Shown one piece after another: positions 7,321-15,250 of a stretch of DNA of 32,206 nt; the first letter of the stretch is position 1; every line of letters begins with the position of its first letter. A program made the translations under genes and the position numbers. The notes beneath the pieces are model-generated. The model was not told the DNA's origin and did no database searches. It saw nothing but the letters and a program-made list of their open reading frames with translations. The DNA lies in contig CANFUR010000005.1 of NCBI GenBank assembly GCA_947450175.1, forward strand, positions 1-32,206. Reading direction: 5' to 3'. Origin of the DNA: Actinomycetota bacterium. Its GTDB lineage: Bacteria > Actinomycetota > Actinomycetes > Nanopelagicales > Nanopelagicaceae.

Positions 7321-8261
7321 CTTCTAGCTAAGTCTGCAACTCCCACAAGTCCAGCTTCGTTACCTAACTGCGCTGCAATAATCTCTGGGTAAGGATGTTT
7401 ACCCGCAAAAGGCATATTGCGCTCTAGTGATTCACGAGTTGGCTTCAAAAGAATTTCACCTGCATCTATTACTCCCCCGCCAATAACAACACAGGCCGGA
7501 TCAAGCAAAACCGCAAGGGATGCGATTCCGGCACCTAACCATTGACCGGTTGTATTGAAGGCGGCTAATGCAACGGGATCACCTTCTCGTGCGGCTTCAG
7601 TAATTGCTTGACCTGTTAGGCCAGCAACTGTGCCATCTCCACGAGAGAGTAAATTACGGGCAACTTCTGGACTTGCATTTATGGCCTCACGTGCATGGCG
7701 TAGCAATGCATTTCCAGATGCGTATTGTTCAAAACATCCGCGTGCCCCGCATCCACATATATGACCGTCGGGAACTACACGCATATGTCCAAATTCTGCA
7801 GCAATTCCAAATGCACCGCGATAAAGAGAACCGTTAACAACGATGCCTCCACCTATTCCAGTACCAACAGTTAGCATCATCATGTGATCTTGATTTTTCC
7901 CAGCACCAAATTTTGCTTCACCCCAAGCAGCTGCATTTGCATCATTTTCAATAACTACTGGAAGTCCAATTAGTTCAGTAAGTTGATTGTCTAAATCAAC
8001 ACCATTCCAGTCCGCAATGTTGGGAGTTGCCAGCATTGTCTTGCGATCAGATGAAACAAAACCTGCGGCAGAGACTCCAACACTGGCCACCGAATGTTTT
8101 TGTAGCAATTCTTTTGCAACATCGGCGATTGTCTGTGTTAGTGCAGTGCCACCTTGGCGCGGGGTATCTTTTCTAGCAGTAGTAAGAACTTTTCCAACTT
8201 CATCGACAATGCCACCTAGAACCTTTGTTCCACCGACATCTATTCCAATAGTCAATGACAT
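7317..8261 (-). CDS. glk: ROK-family glucokinase
   Basis: 314 residues. The phosphate-binding loop GIDVGGTKVLGGIVD lies at 6-20, catalytic Asp107 in ENDANAAAWGE, and the second loop TVGTGIGGGI at 131-140. The ROK zinc site is His159 with Cys169, Cys171 and Cys176 in CGCGARGCFEQYASG. The absence of an N-terminal winged helix marks a kinase rather than a ROK repressor. It phosphorylates glucose (ATP or possibly polyphosphate as donor) to glucose 6-phosphate, the substrate of Ino1. It lies 9 bases after the SRPBCC gene, so the two form an operon; ROK-SRPBCC beside an acyl-CoA ligase is an arrangement I recall from other actinobacteria. Confidence 0.95.
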   Translation of the reverse strand: MSLTIGIDVGGTKVLGGIVDEVGKVLTTARKDTPRQGGTALTQTIADVAKELLQKHSVASVGVSAAGFVSSDRKTMLATPNIADWNGVDLDNQLTELIGLPVVIENDANAAAWGEAKFGAGKNQDHMMMLTVGTGIGGGIVVNGSLYRGAFGIAAEFGHMRVVPDGHICGCGARGCFEQYASGNALLRHAREAINASPEVARNLLSRGDGTVAGLTGQAITEAAREGDPVALAAFNTTGQWLGAGIASLAVLLDPACVVIGGGVIDAGEILLKPTRESLERNMPFAGKHPYPEIIAAQLGNEAGLVGVADLARS

Positions 8262-8270
8262 AAGGAGAAA

Positions 8271-8708
8271 TTAACCTTCCAGCGATGCTTTAAGTTGAGA
8301 AAGCGCTTGATCAATTGTTGTCTTCTCAGCCTTTTGGCGCATCATCGCTGGAATTGGCATTGACAGCGAAACACTCAATTCGTAAGTAACTTGAGTTGTA
8401 TCCTCATCGATAGCCTTAATTGAATATGAACCATCCATACCAGTCAGCAAATCTGCATCGTCAAGGGAAAATGAAAGTTTGCCAGGAGCTTGGGACCAGT
8501 CGTAATCTAAAATGACGCGATCTTTCATCATCCCTGCATCGATTGTCATCTTCACTTTCGTTGCTTGCCCTTGATCATCTGTGCCCACGACTTCGCTAGC
8601 CTTTATGGAACTAGACCATGACGGGTAAGCCTGGATGGCAAATAGGGCCTCTTGAACGGCGGCTAATGGGGCATCGATGGTGACTGTCGAACTGCTCAAA
8701 TTGCTCAT
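8271..8708 (-). CDS. SRPBCC (START-like) lipid/small-molecule binding protein
   Basis: 145 residues with the polyketide cyclase/dehydrase (SRPBCC) pattern: an opening strand (TVTIDAPLAAVQEALF), a helix with YPSWSSSIKASEV (the 'YPxW' turn typical of the fold), a run of antiparallel strands and a C-terminal helix. The fold makes a hydrophobic cavity. In actinobacteria these proteins often sit next to fadD and glucokinase, as here, but the ligand is unknown. It heads a leftward operon with glk and is divergent from fadD across 55 bases. Confidence 0.85.
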   Translation of the reverse strand: MSNLSSSTVTIDAPLAAVQEALFAIQAYPSWSSSIKASEVVGTDDQGQATKVKMTIDAGMMKDRVILDYDWSQAPGKLSFSLDDADLLTGMDGSYSIKAIDEDTTQVTYELSVSLSMPIPAMMRQKAEKTTIDQALSQLKASLEG

Positions 8709-8721
8709 GGGACTAAGGTTA
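8709..8721 (-). promoter_or_regulatory. Leaderless-type -10 for the SRPBCC-glk operon
   Basis: Minus strand TAACCT (8721-8716), 7 bases, then ATG at 8708. No ribosome binding site is present. Confidence 0.55.
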
Positions 8722-8750
8722 CCCTCTTCCGTATTTCTTAATTCTCACGC

Positions 8751-8763
8751 TAGCGTTAGCGCT
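8751..8763 (+). promoter_or_regulatory. Leaderless-type -10 deciding the fadD start
   Basis: TAGCGT (8751-8756), 7 bases, then ATG 8764. This supports ATG 8764 over an in-frame GTG at 8677, which would overlap the divergent SRPBCC gene. Confidence 0.55.
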
Positions 8764-10554
8764 ATGAATGAAGTCACAACTCCCGCCCTTGTCCCTGCCG
8801 CGACCGCCGGTAATCTCACCAATCTCATCGCTGAAAGAGCGTGGTTTGAGCCAGAACGAGTAACAATGTCCCGGCCCCTCGGAGATGGATGGCAAAGCGT
8901 AACTGCTCGCGAAGTAGATGAAGAGATTCGCGCAACGGCTAAAGGATTAGTTGCAGCTGGAATTGCGATTGGCGATCGCGTAGCGATCATGGCTCGCACG
9001 CGTTATGAATGGACCATTCTGGATTTTGCAATTTGGTTTGCAGGAGCAATCGTTGTTCCTATTTATGACACATCTTCAGCAGAACAAATTGACTGGATTT
9101 TGAATGACTCAGGTTCAACGGGAATCATTGTTGAAACCCCAGCTCTTCGTGAATTAGTACAAACAGTTTTACCATCTCATACCAAACACATCTGGACTAT
9201 GACCGAAGACGTTCTTGCCGTACTACGTAATGCTGGTGCGCACATCGGTGATGATGAAATTGATCGCAGACGCAATTCTCTTGGCCCAGATACTTTGGCT
9301 ACTTTGATTTATACATCGGGAACAACCGGTAAACCTAAGGGTGTTTCCCTGACTCACGGAAACTTCTTGGCTGAATGCGGAAATGTTGTGCAGGGAGCAA
9401 GTGATTTATTTTTAAAGCCTGGAGGTTCAACTCTGTTGTTCCTTCCTGTAGCACACGTATTTGGTCGCATGGTTCAAATCGGTGCAATTAATGCAGGTTT
9501 ACATCTAGCCCACTGTAGTGATCCTGTTGGTCGCCTTCCATTAGATTTGGCATCTTTTAAACCAACATTTGTTTTAGCTGTTCCTCGCATTTTTGAAAAG
9601 ATTTATAACGGGGCTGAAGCTCGCGCAGATGCTGCAGGTAAAGGAAAGATATTTAGAAAAGCCGCTGATGTAGCTATTGCTTACTCTGAGGGTATGGATA
9701 AAAAGACTATCTCTCCATTCCTAACGCTCAAGCATGCCTTGTTTGACAAGTTGGTCTACTCAAAAATCCGTGCAGGAATGGGTGGACGAGTTGAAGCTGC
9801 AATATCTGGTGGTGCTCCACTTGGAGTTCGCCTTGGACATTTCTATCGCGGTGCTGGAGTAACTATTTTAGAAGGCTACGGTTTAACTGAAACTACAGCT
9901 GGTGCTACGTTGAACTTAACTAGCGCACACCGCGTCGGTTCAGTTGGTCGCCCTATTCCAGGCACATCAATAAAGATTGCTGAAGATGGTGAAGTTCTCA
10001 TCCGTGGTCCAATCGTGATGCGCGGTTATTGGCAAAATGATGCGGCTAACGCTGAAGTCTTTGATGAAGAGCGTTGGTTTAAAACTGGCGATCTTGGAAA
10101 ACTCGATGAAGAAGGTTTCCTTTACATCGTGGGTCGCAAGAAAGAACTCATCGTGACAGCTGGTGGAAAAAATGTTGCACCGGCAGTTTTAGAAGATCGC
10201 TTACGGGCGCATCCATTAGTTAGCCAATGCATGGTCGTGGGAGACAATCAGCCATTCATTGCAGCTCTTGTCACAATTGATCAAGATGCACTCAAGGGTT
10301 GGGTCGCAAACCACAAAAAAGAAGGCGCATCAATGGCAGATCTTGCTAATGATCCTGATCTCATCGCTGTTGTTCAGACAGCTGTCGATGATGCCAATAA
10401 AGCGGTTAGCCGAGCCGAATCAATACGAAAGTTTGTTATCTTGCCAACGGATTTCACTATTGCTGGCGGTCATTTGACTCAAAAACTTTCAATTAAGCGC
10501 CACGTCGTTGCGAAGGAATTCGCAAAGGAGATTGAGCAACTCTTCACAAAGTAA
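8764..10554 (+). CDS. fadD: Long-chain fatty acid--CoA ligase (AMP-forming)
   Basis: 596 residues from ATG 8764. The AMP-binding P-loop is LIYTSGTTGKPKGVSLTHGN, followed by the acyl-site region FLPVAHVFGRMVQ, the GYGLTETTAG motif, RWFKTGDLG and the hinge with the C-terminal catalytic lysine region (KKELIVTAGGKNVAP). These match long-chain acyl-CoA synthetases, which activate fatty acids through acyl-AMP for beta-oxidation or phospholipid synthesis. The window also encodes FadA and FadB, so free fatty acids could be activated and degraded by locally encoded enzymes. An in-frame upstream extension to 8677 is open but lacks a promoter and overlaps the divergent gene. Acyl chain preference is unknown. 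Confidence 0.95.
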   Translation: MNEVTTPALVPAATAGNLTNLIAERAWFEPERVTMSRPLGDGWQSVTAREVDEEIRATAKGLVAAGIAIGDRVAIMARTRYEWTILDFAIWFAGAIVVPIYDTSSAEQIDWILNDSGSTGIIVETPALRELVQTVLPSHTKHIWTMTEDVLAVLRNAGAHIGDDEIDRRRNSLGPDTLATLIYTSGTTGKPKGVSLTHGNFLAECGNVVQGASDLFLKPGGSTLLFLPVAHVFGRMVQIGAINAGLHLAHCSDPVGRLPLDLASFKPTFVLAVPRIFEKIYNGAEARADAAGKGKIFRKAADVAIAYSEGMDKKTISPFLTLKHALFDKLVYSKIRAGMGGRVEAAISGGAPLGVRLGHFYRGAGVTILEGYGLTETTAGATLNLTSAHRVGSVGRPIPGTSIKIAEDGEVLIRGPIVMRGYWQNDAANAEVFDEERWFKTGDLGKLDEEGFLYIVGRKKELIVTAGGKNVAPAVLEDRLRAHPLVSQCMVVGDNQPFIAALVTIDQDALKGWVANHKKEGASMADLANDPDLIAVVQTAVDDANKAVSRAESIRKFVILPTDFTIAGGHLTQKLSIKRHVVAKEFAKEIEQLFTK

Positions 10555-10558
10555 TTAT

Positions 10559-11041
10559 GTGAGCCTTACGCAGCGAGTCAAACTCGCACAAGAGCTCCAC
10601 GATGGCATAGCCCAAGATCTCGTGGGGTTGGGCTATGGTCTGGATTCACTTCTTTTTAGTGAAGACGATGAAACTAAACGAGTGCGATTGCGTAGCCTAC
10701 GTTTGGATATCAATGTATTGATCGAAAAAGTACGTAAAGAAATCTTTGAACTTCGCATTTCGGCAGATACCGAGCAACCTTTAAGTCAGGCAAATTCATT
10801 ACAGGAGGATCTGACTAAAAGTTTTAACGAAATAATCGGAAACGTTTTACAACATTCGCAAGCAAGCCAGACGTTAGTTTCGATACAAGATAACGGAATC
10901 GGTGGTGCCTACGCCAAAAGTAGTCATTTCGGGCTGCAAGGTGTGACAGAACGTATGGATTCACACGGAGCTCATATTGATTTGCAATCTGATTTCACCG
11001 GAACGCACATCACAATAACGGTTCCACTTATAGGAAAATAA
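10559..11041 (+). CDS. Minimal soluble histidine kinase (HisKA_3 type) with shortened ATPase domain
   Basis: 160 residues from GTG 10559. There is no membrane segment or sensor domain. The dimerisation/phosphoacceptor box is LAQELHDGIAQDL (His14). The ATPase domain has an N-box-like EIIGNVLQHSQAS (Asn95), a G1 box DNGIG (Asp111), a second glycine box FGLQGVTERM and a terminal GTHITI strand. Compared with NarX-type kinases, about 15 residues are missing between the N-box and DNGIG, where two beta strands normally lie. It may still bind ATP, or may act as a phosphatase or partner. The stop overlaps the regulator start as TAATG. The GTG lacks a good ribosome binding site; a longer frame from 10508 would run into fadD. 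Confidence 0.75.
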   Translation: MSLTQRVKLAQELHDGIAQDLVGLGYGLDSLLFSEDDETKRVRLRSLRLDINVLIEKVRKEIFELRISADTEQPLSQANSLQEDLTKSFNEIIGNVLQHSQASQTLVSIQDNGIGGAYAKSSHFGLQGVTERMDSHGAHIDLQSDFTGTHITITVPLIGK

Positions 11042-11643
11042 TGAAGCTACTCATTGTTGATGACCACGCAATTGTGCGTGAAGGTTTGAAACGTGCCTTG
11101 TCGAAAGTAGGCTTTGATTCCATAGAGGAGGCTGATTGCGTTAGTACTGCACGAGCAAAGATTTCTGCACTAGAGCCAGATGTTGCGGTAGTCGATATTA
11201 ACTTGCCTGATGGAACTGGTTTCGAACTCGTCCGTTGGATCCGCTCTCATTCAAAGTCAATCGGCATTGTTGTGCTAACGCTTCATCAAGAAGAGAATTA
11301 CGTTTTGGCCGCAATGAATTCTGGAGCCAGCGCATTTGTCTCCAAATCTGAACCTATTTCCTTTCTCATTGCAGCTATCAAGCACAGCGCAATGGCTCCG
11401 TTGACCTTTAGCGCTAATTCCTTAGAGGCAGTTCTGCGACACAGCCACAGCGAATTAACATCCCGCGAATTTGATTTACTTGCACATTTGGAAAAGGGAA
11501 TGACAACATTACAAATTTCAGAGCTCATGTTCATCAGTCAATCCACTGTCAAAACGCATCTAGCATCTATTTATAGGAAATTAGAAGTCAATAACAGGAC
11601 TGCTGCAGTCCACGCATTACATCAGCGAGGTTTAACTCGCTAG
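11041..11643 (+). CDS. NarL/FixJ-family response regulator
   Basis: 200 residues. The receiver domain shows the acidic pair Asp7-Asp8, phosphoacceptor Asp52 (VVDINLPDG), Thr80 and Lys102, all in place. A C-terminal LuxR-type helix-turn-helix (about 138-197) has LTSREFDLLAHLEKGMTTLQISELMFISQSTVKTHLASIYRKL. It is the cognate partner of the minimal kinase, with start and stop codons overlapping (TAATG). Targets are unknown. Its 3' end overlaps the convergent mannosyltransferase gene by 12 bases. The intact receiver suggests that phosphorylation still matters even though the kinase is reduced. Confidence 0.93.
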   Translation: MKLLIVDDHAIVREGLKRALSKVGFDSIEEADCVSTARAKISALEPDVAVVDINLPDGTGFELVRWIRSHSKSIGIVVLTLHQEENYVLAAMNSGASAFVSKSEPISFLIAAIKHSAMAPLTFSANSLEAVLRHSHSELTSREFDLLAHLEKGMTTLQISELMFISQSTVKTHLASIYRKLEVNNRTAAVHALHQRGLTR

Positions 11644-12780
11644 GAGTTTGGCAAATTTAGCGGCCCAAATTTCCCATCGCCATTCCTTGATGATCCATTG
11701 GCGCCCAGCATCACCCATTCTTTTTCTAAGTTCTTCATCTAAAAGAAGCTCAACTATGCGTTGTGAAATATGCCGGGAGTTTGTTCCCTCTACAACGTAG
11801 CCAGTTACGCCTTCGATAACGGCGTCAGGAGCGCCTCCAGAGGCACCAGCTACAACAGGCAAGCCGCACGCACTAGCTTCAAGATAAACAATTCCTAGAC
11901 CTTCAACTTCTAATCCGGCTAAACGTGAACGAGAAGGCATCGCGAAAACATCTCCAACACAGATATATTGCGGAAGCTCTTGGTATTGAATTCGGCCAAT
12001 GAAACTTACATTATCGTCAAGTTTATATTTAGTAACTAAGGATTGCAGATGTTTAAGATATGGACCTTGGCCCACAAGTACCAGATGCGCATTAGGTACT
12101 TGCGCAAGAATGAGCGGCATTGATTCAATCAGATAGTCCTGACCCTTGCGGTGAACTAAACGTCCGACGCTAACTATTACTTTCTTATCTTCAAGGTTAA
12201 GAGATTTTCGTAGATTCCGTGAGTCGAGCGGTTTAAAGTGATCAATATCGATACCCGGAGCAATCTTGACCATTGATTCTGCAGATTTTCTAGTTAAAGC
12301 ACGAGCGATTGCACTACCCGTGAACTCTCCTAAATAAGTAAGTGAATCAATAGTTTTACCAATATGGCGGATAATCAGATTAAATGGAAAAACTTTTGAC
12401 CACCAGACTTCATGGCCATGAGTCAGCGCAACAATCCGTGTAGCGCCAGCGCGCCGAAGCACTGCAGACATCCACCCCAGGGGTGCGGCAGCGCCAAATG
12501 CAACAGTTTCAATATTTCTGGTACGAATTATCTCAGCAACTGCGCGATTGACTCGCGGAGTAGGTAACAGAATTTTCGCACGATCTCGTATAACTTCGAC
12601 ACCAAAATCGCGCATCCAATCAGCATCATATTTTTCAGAAGATTCTTGATGAGAGGTATAGACAACAATGCTGGATTTTGGCAGGCGCTCAATTAGACCA
12701 ATGATGAAGGTTTCGATACCTCCGGCACGTGGCCCAAAATCATTGGTTACGAATAAAGTTTTTTCAGAAACGTCGAGCAC
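11632..12780 (-). CDS. pimB: PimB-type alpha-mannosyltransferase (GT4, phosphatidylinositol mannoside synthesis)
   Basis: 382 residues, GT-B fold. The opening TNDFGPRAGGIETF matches the PimB/MgtA pattern TNDFPPRxGGI. Further matches are FGAAAPLGWM, THGHEVWW, VSVGRLVHRKGQDYLI and the nucleotide-binding EX7E region EVEGLGIVYLEASACG followed by SGGAPDAV. These closely resemble corynebacterial PimB', which adds the second mannose from GDP-mannose to phosphatidylinositol monomannoside at the cytoplasmic membrane face. The GTG start at 12780 overlaps the stop region of the NlpC/P60 gene by 17 bases, so the two are an operon. The adjacent cell-wall hydrolase and the window's ino1 fit this role. A glycosyltransferase acting on another lipid is the alternative. 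Confidence 0.88.
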   Translation of the reverse strand: MLDVSEKTLFVTNDFGPRAGGIETFIIGLIERLPKSSIVVYTSHQESSEKYDADWMRDFGVEVIRDRAKILLPTPRVNRAVAEIIRTRNIETVAFGAAAPLGWMSAVLRRAGATRIVALTHGHEVWWSKVFPFNLIIRHIGKTIDSLTYLGEFTGSAIARALTRKSAESMVKIAPGIDIDHFKPLDSRNLRKSLNLEDKKVIVSVGRLVHRKGQDYLIESMPLILAQVPNAHLVLVGQGPYLKHLQSLVTKYKLDDNVSFIGRIQYQELPQYICVGDVFAMPSRSRLAGLEVEGLGIVYLEASACGLPVVAGASGGAPDAVIEGVTGYVVEGTNSRHISQRIVELLLDEELRKRMGDAGRQWIIKEWRWEIWAAKFAKLLAS

Positions 12781-13768
12781 CTACTAAAGGCTTTCTTCCC
12801 ATTGTGCTCAGTGGCGCAATCTTTACGCGCGAGCCAGAGCGAGGAGCGTGCACCATCTTGCCTCCACCAATATAGATTCCAACGTGTGAAACGGGACGAC
12901 CAAAAAATACTAAGTCTCCGGGCTTAAGAGCTTTTAAAGATACAGATTTTCCCAAATGCGCCTGTGCCGCTGAGGAATGTGGAAGTGAGACTCCGGCAGC
13001 TTGGTAAGCGCGCATAGATAATCCCGAACAATCCCAATTAACTAAGCCTGCTGCCCCAAAGACATAACGGTCGCCGATTTGTTTGAGCGCGAATTTGATG
13101 GCAATACCTGCGCGGCCAGAAATTCCAGAGAAAGCTTTGGCAGCCGCTTGTGATGTTGCTTGATCAGCATCTTCCTGTTCGGCAGCCAATTTTGCTAAAC
13201 GTTCACGTTCTGCCTTAGTCAACTTAGATAGCAATGCTTCTGCCTGCGCCAATTTTTCTTGGGCCATTGCTGATTGTGCTTTGAACTTTTTTTCTGCAGC
13301 CATAACCAGTGCCAACTTGTCGTTGACGGTCATTGTCGTTGCACTTAAACGTTGTTGAGCAGCTTGATACTTTCGGAGCTGGGCAGATTTTCCACGACTT
13401 AAAGCATCCAATGCGCCAGCTGAAGATAAGTAAAGCGATGGATCAGATGAAAATAGAAGTTCGAGTGATTGACCCAAACCACCGGCCTTGTATTGCTCAA
13501 TTGCAATTGTGCCTAAAGATTTTTGAAGCGTGGACAAGGTTTGACCTTGCACCGCCGCTTTGGCCTTAATCCCATTTAAAGTTTTGGTTAAAACCCCAAG
13601 TTTTACTTTGGCTTCCTGTGCACCCTCTGCCGCAGTGGTCGCCTCTTCTTCTAGCAACTGAACTTTTGCCTGAACGTCAGCAAGTGAGGGAGCAGCGTTG
13701 GCTGGTGCAAACAAGCCAGCGCCTATGGCACATGCCAAAAGCCCGGTTAGGAGAATGCGCCGATACAT
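12764..13768 (-). CDS. Secreted NlpC/P60 peptidoglycan endopeptidase with coiled-coil N-terminus
   Basis: 334 residues. A signal peptide with basic start and hydrophobic core ends at ANA-AP near residue 26. Residues about 30-210 are long Ala/Lys/Glu/Gln helices predicted to form a coiled coil, as in RipC/PcsB-type regulators. The NlpC/P60 domain (about 220-334) has the catalytic triad positions Cys247 (WDCSGL), His295 (SHVGIYIG) and His307 (MVHAPRSG). It should cleave peptide stems of peptidoglycan outside the membrane, probably during division, and may be activated through the coiled coil; FtsEX control is inference from similar proteins. It is transcribed ahead of pimB with a 17-base overlap and has a leaderless-type promoter. 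Confidence 0.93.
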   Translation of the reverse strand: MYRRILLTGLLACAIGAGLFAPANAAPSLADVQAKVQLLEEEATTAAEGAQEAKVKLGVLTKTLNGIKAKAAVQGQTLSTLQKSLGTIAIEQYKAGGLGQSLELLFSSDPSLYLSSAGALDALSRGKSAQLRKYQAAQQRLSATTMTVNDKLALVMAAEKKFKAQSAMAQEKLAQAEALLSKLTKAERERLAKLAAEQEDADQATSQAAAKAFSGISGRAGIAIKFALKQIGDRYVFGAAGLVNWDCSGLSMRAYQAAGVSLPHSSAAQAHLGKSVSLKALKPGDLVFFGRPVSHVGIYIGGGKMVHAPRSGSRVKIAPLSTMGRKPLVGARRF

Positions 13769-13781
13769 AGCCCAAAGGCTA
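13769..13781 (-). promoter_or_regulatory. Leaderless-type -10 for the NlpC/P60-pimB operon
   Basis: Minus strand TAGCCT (13781-13776), 7 bases, then ATG at 13768. Confidence 0.5.
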
Positions 13782-13848
13782 ACGAGGTTTAATGGACCAA
13801 CTCAACTTATGAGCGTAATTTGCACCTGTGAAATAGCCGCGAATCTGT

Positions 13849-13861
13849 CATAGTAAGACAA
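13849..13861 (+). promoter_or_regulatory. Leaderless-type -10 for the RibD-C gene
   Basis: CATAGT (13849-13854), 7 bases, then ATG 13862. The first base departs from TAnnnT, but the conserved A and final T are in register. Confidence 0.4.
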
Positions 13862-14353
13862 ATGAGCACAGTTGCATCCTTGGTTGTAGGGCGAGATGGC
13901 TCTACATCAAAAGGGAATAGTTCTAATGGAGTTTCATCTGACGCTGACCGCTCAGCTTTTTTGAATCGTCGCCGTAAAGTTGATTGCATTCTTATTGGTG
14001 GAAATACGGCGCGCCATGAGCCATATAAGCAAACACCAGTGCCATTAGTAATCATCTCTCGCTCACACATTAACCCGGTAGCTGGAAATGACATGTCGCA
14101 CTTATGGAATTTATCTGCGGCACAAGCGCTGTCAAAGGCCAAAGAACAGTTTGGAGAAAAAATCCTCATTGAAGCCGGCACTTCCATAATTATCGAACTT
14201 ATCGACCAAGGACTTATTGATCAACTAGATCTAAGCGTCACTCCTGTTACTGGAGGAGATCATCCTATTGATTGGCGATCATTGCTCGAAAAGTTCGCAC
14301 GCCACACTCTGGTAAGTGTTGATGATACTGATTTTTATTGTGCAACTAATTAA
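13862..14353 (+). CDS. Short RibD C-terminal / dihydrofolate-reductase-like protein
   Basis: 163 residues. The pattern is that of the RibD_C (pyrimidine reductase) fold: an opening strand (VASLVVGRDGST), SDADRSAFLNRRRKVDCILIGGNTARHE (the 'DR..L..LR...DA.L.G..T' signature), and ILIEAGTSIIIELIDQGLIDQLDLSVTPVTGG matching the 'EGG..l...l...glvDEl.l...P' region. It lacks the deaminase domain of bifunctional RibD and is shorter than usual stand-alone RibD_C proteins (around 200-250 residues). It may be a reductase of a pterin, flavin precursor or other NADPH substrate; real activity is unknown. The stop shares TTAA with the convergent EamA gene. Confidence 0.75.
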   Translation: MSTVASLVVGRDGSTSKGNSSNGVSSDADRSAFLNRRRKVDCILIGGNTARHEPYKQTPVPLVIISRSHINPVAGNDMSHLWNLSAAQALSKAKEQFGEKILIEAGTSIIIELIDQGLIDQLDLSVTPVTGGDHPIDWRSLLEKFARHTLVSVDDTDFYCATN

Positions 14354-15189
14354 AAAGCCGAAATTAGGGCAACACCTGTAACGGCTAGAGCGATTCCTAC
14401 ATATTGAACTTTATGTAAACGCTCATGCAAAAACTTAAAGGCAAGAACAGCAGTTGCTATTGGAAATAAGGATCCAAGAACCATAGCGATTGAAACTAAG
14501 CCTTTTGTGCAGGCAACTCCCAGTAAGACATTAGCTAAGAAATCTGCAATGCCAATAAAAATTAAAGTTGGGAACTCCTTTTTGGAAAAGCTACCAGTTG
14601 TGCGGAATTTGATTGCTATGCCAGTAGTTACAAAGAAAGTCGAAGCACGCATTGAAACCATTGTCATGAGCGCGCTGGACTGAGAACCGATAGACATTGA
14701 AGTTAATGCAGTTCCAAAACCAAATGCAGCACCTAGACCAAATAGAAGAGGCTTGATTGGTAGCCCTTGAGAAAGTTCAGGACCACTTGCACAAAAAACT
14801 CCAACTAATGCCAACACAACACCTATTGAAGTAATCGTTGATAATGAATCGCCTTTGAATAATGCGTAAGTAAGTGGAACAACCGCGCCCATAGAACTAA
14901 TTGGCGAAACCACACCCATGCGACCAGTTGATAAACCTTCATACAAACAAAACAATCCAAAGTAACCCAACAAACCAGCTAATATTCCTGGAATTAAATA
15001 GCCATTACTTCCGAAGGCGTTTTCATGCCAAGCCCCTGAAATAATCATCAGCAAAAGACCAAAAATTAATCCAAGTATTTGTGAAACCCCTACGACTGCA
15101 ATTGGTGCATGCTTTTTACTAAGTCGACCACCTTCAAAATCAGCAGTACCCCACAACATGCTCGAGATGAGCGCTAGTAATGTGGCCAT
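14350..15189 (-). CDS. EamA/DMT-family transporter
   Basis: 279 residues with about ten hydrophobic helices in two similar halves, the 5+5 layout of drug/metabolite transporters. Typical signatures are SSMLWGTADFEG in the first helix, SSMGAVVPLTYALF near the end of the first half, and a second-half counterpart SLFPIATAVLAFKFLHERL, the 'P......l.f.gE.l' motif. Direction and substrate cannot be told. It is divergent from DUF3000 with about 60 bases between starts and has a leaderless-type promoter. Confidence 0.9.
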   Translation of the reverse strand: MATLLALISSMLWGTADFEGGRLSKKHAPIAVVGVSQILGLIFGLLLMIISGAWHENAFGSNGYLIPGILAGLLGYFGLFCLYEGLSTGRMGVVSPISSMGAVVPLTYALFKGDSLSTITSIGVVLALVGVFCASGPELSQGLPIKPLLFGLGAAFGFGTALTSMSIGSQSSALMTMVSMRASTFFVTTGIAIKFRTTGSFSKKEFPTLIFIGIADFLANVLLGVACTKGLVSIAMVLGSLFPIATAVLAFKFLHERLHKVQYVGIALAVTGVALISAF

Positions 15190-15202
15190 ATGAGCAAGGT
15201 TA
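15190..15202 (-). promoter_or_regulatory. Leaderless-type -10 for the EamA gene
   Basis: Minus strand TAACCT (15202-15197), 7 bases, then ATG at 15189. The hexamer equals that of the SRPBCC gene. Confidence 0.55.
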
Positions 15203-15238
15203 CCGCCCTGCCTCCCATGATTAATGGACCTGGCTGTT

Positions 15239-15250
15239 TATCCTTAAGCA
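15239..15250 (+). promoter_or_regulatory. Leaderless-type -10 for DUF3000
   Basis: TATCCT (15239-15244), 6 bases, then GTG 15251. No Shine-Dalgarno is present. Confidence 0.45.

Noticed and set aside
8677-8763. N-terminal extension of the acyl-CoA ligase from GTG 8677
   Set aside because: It overlaps the divergent SRPBCC gene and its promoter, encodes no family-like sequence, and ATG 8764 has a well-placed -10.
10508-10558. Upstream start of the histidine kinase inside fadD
   Set aside because: It would overlap 47 bases of fadD and adds a low-complexity Arg/Ser/Asn stretch unlike any kinase; GTG 10559 begins right at the dimerisation helix.
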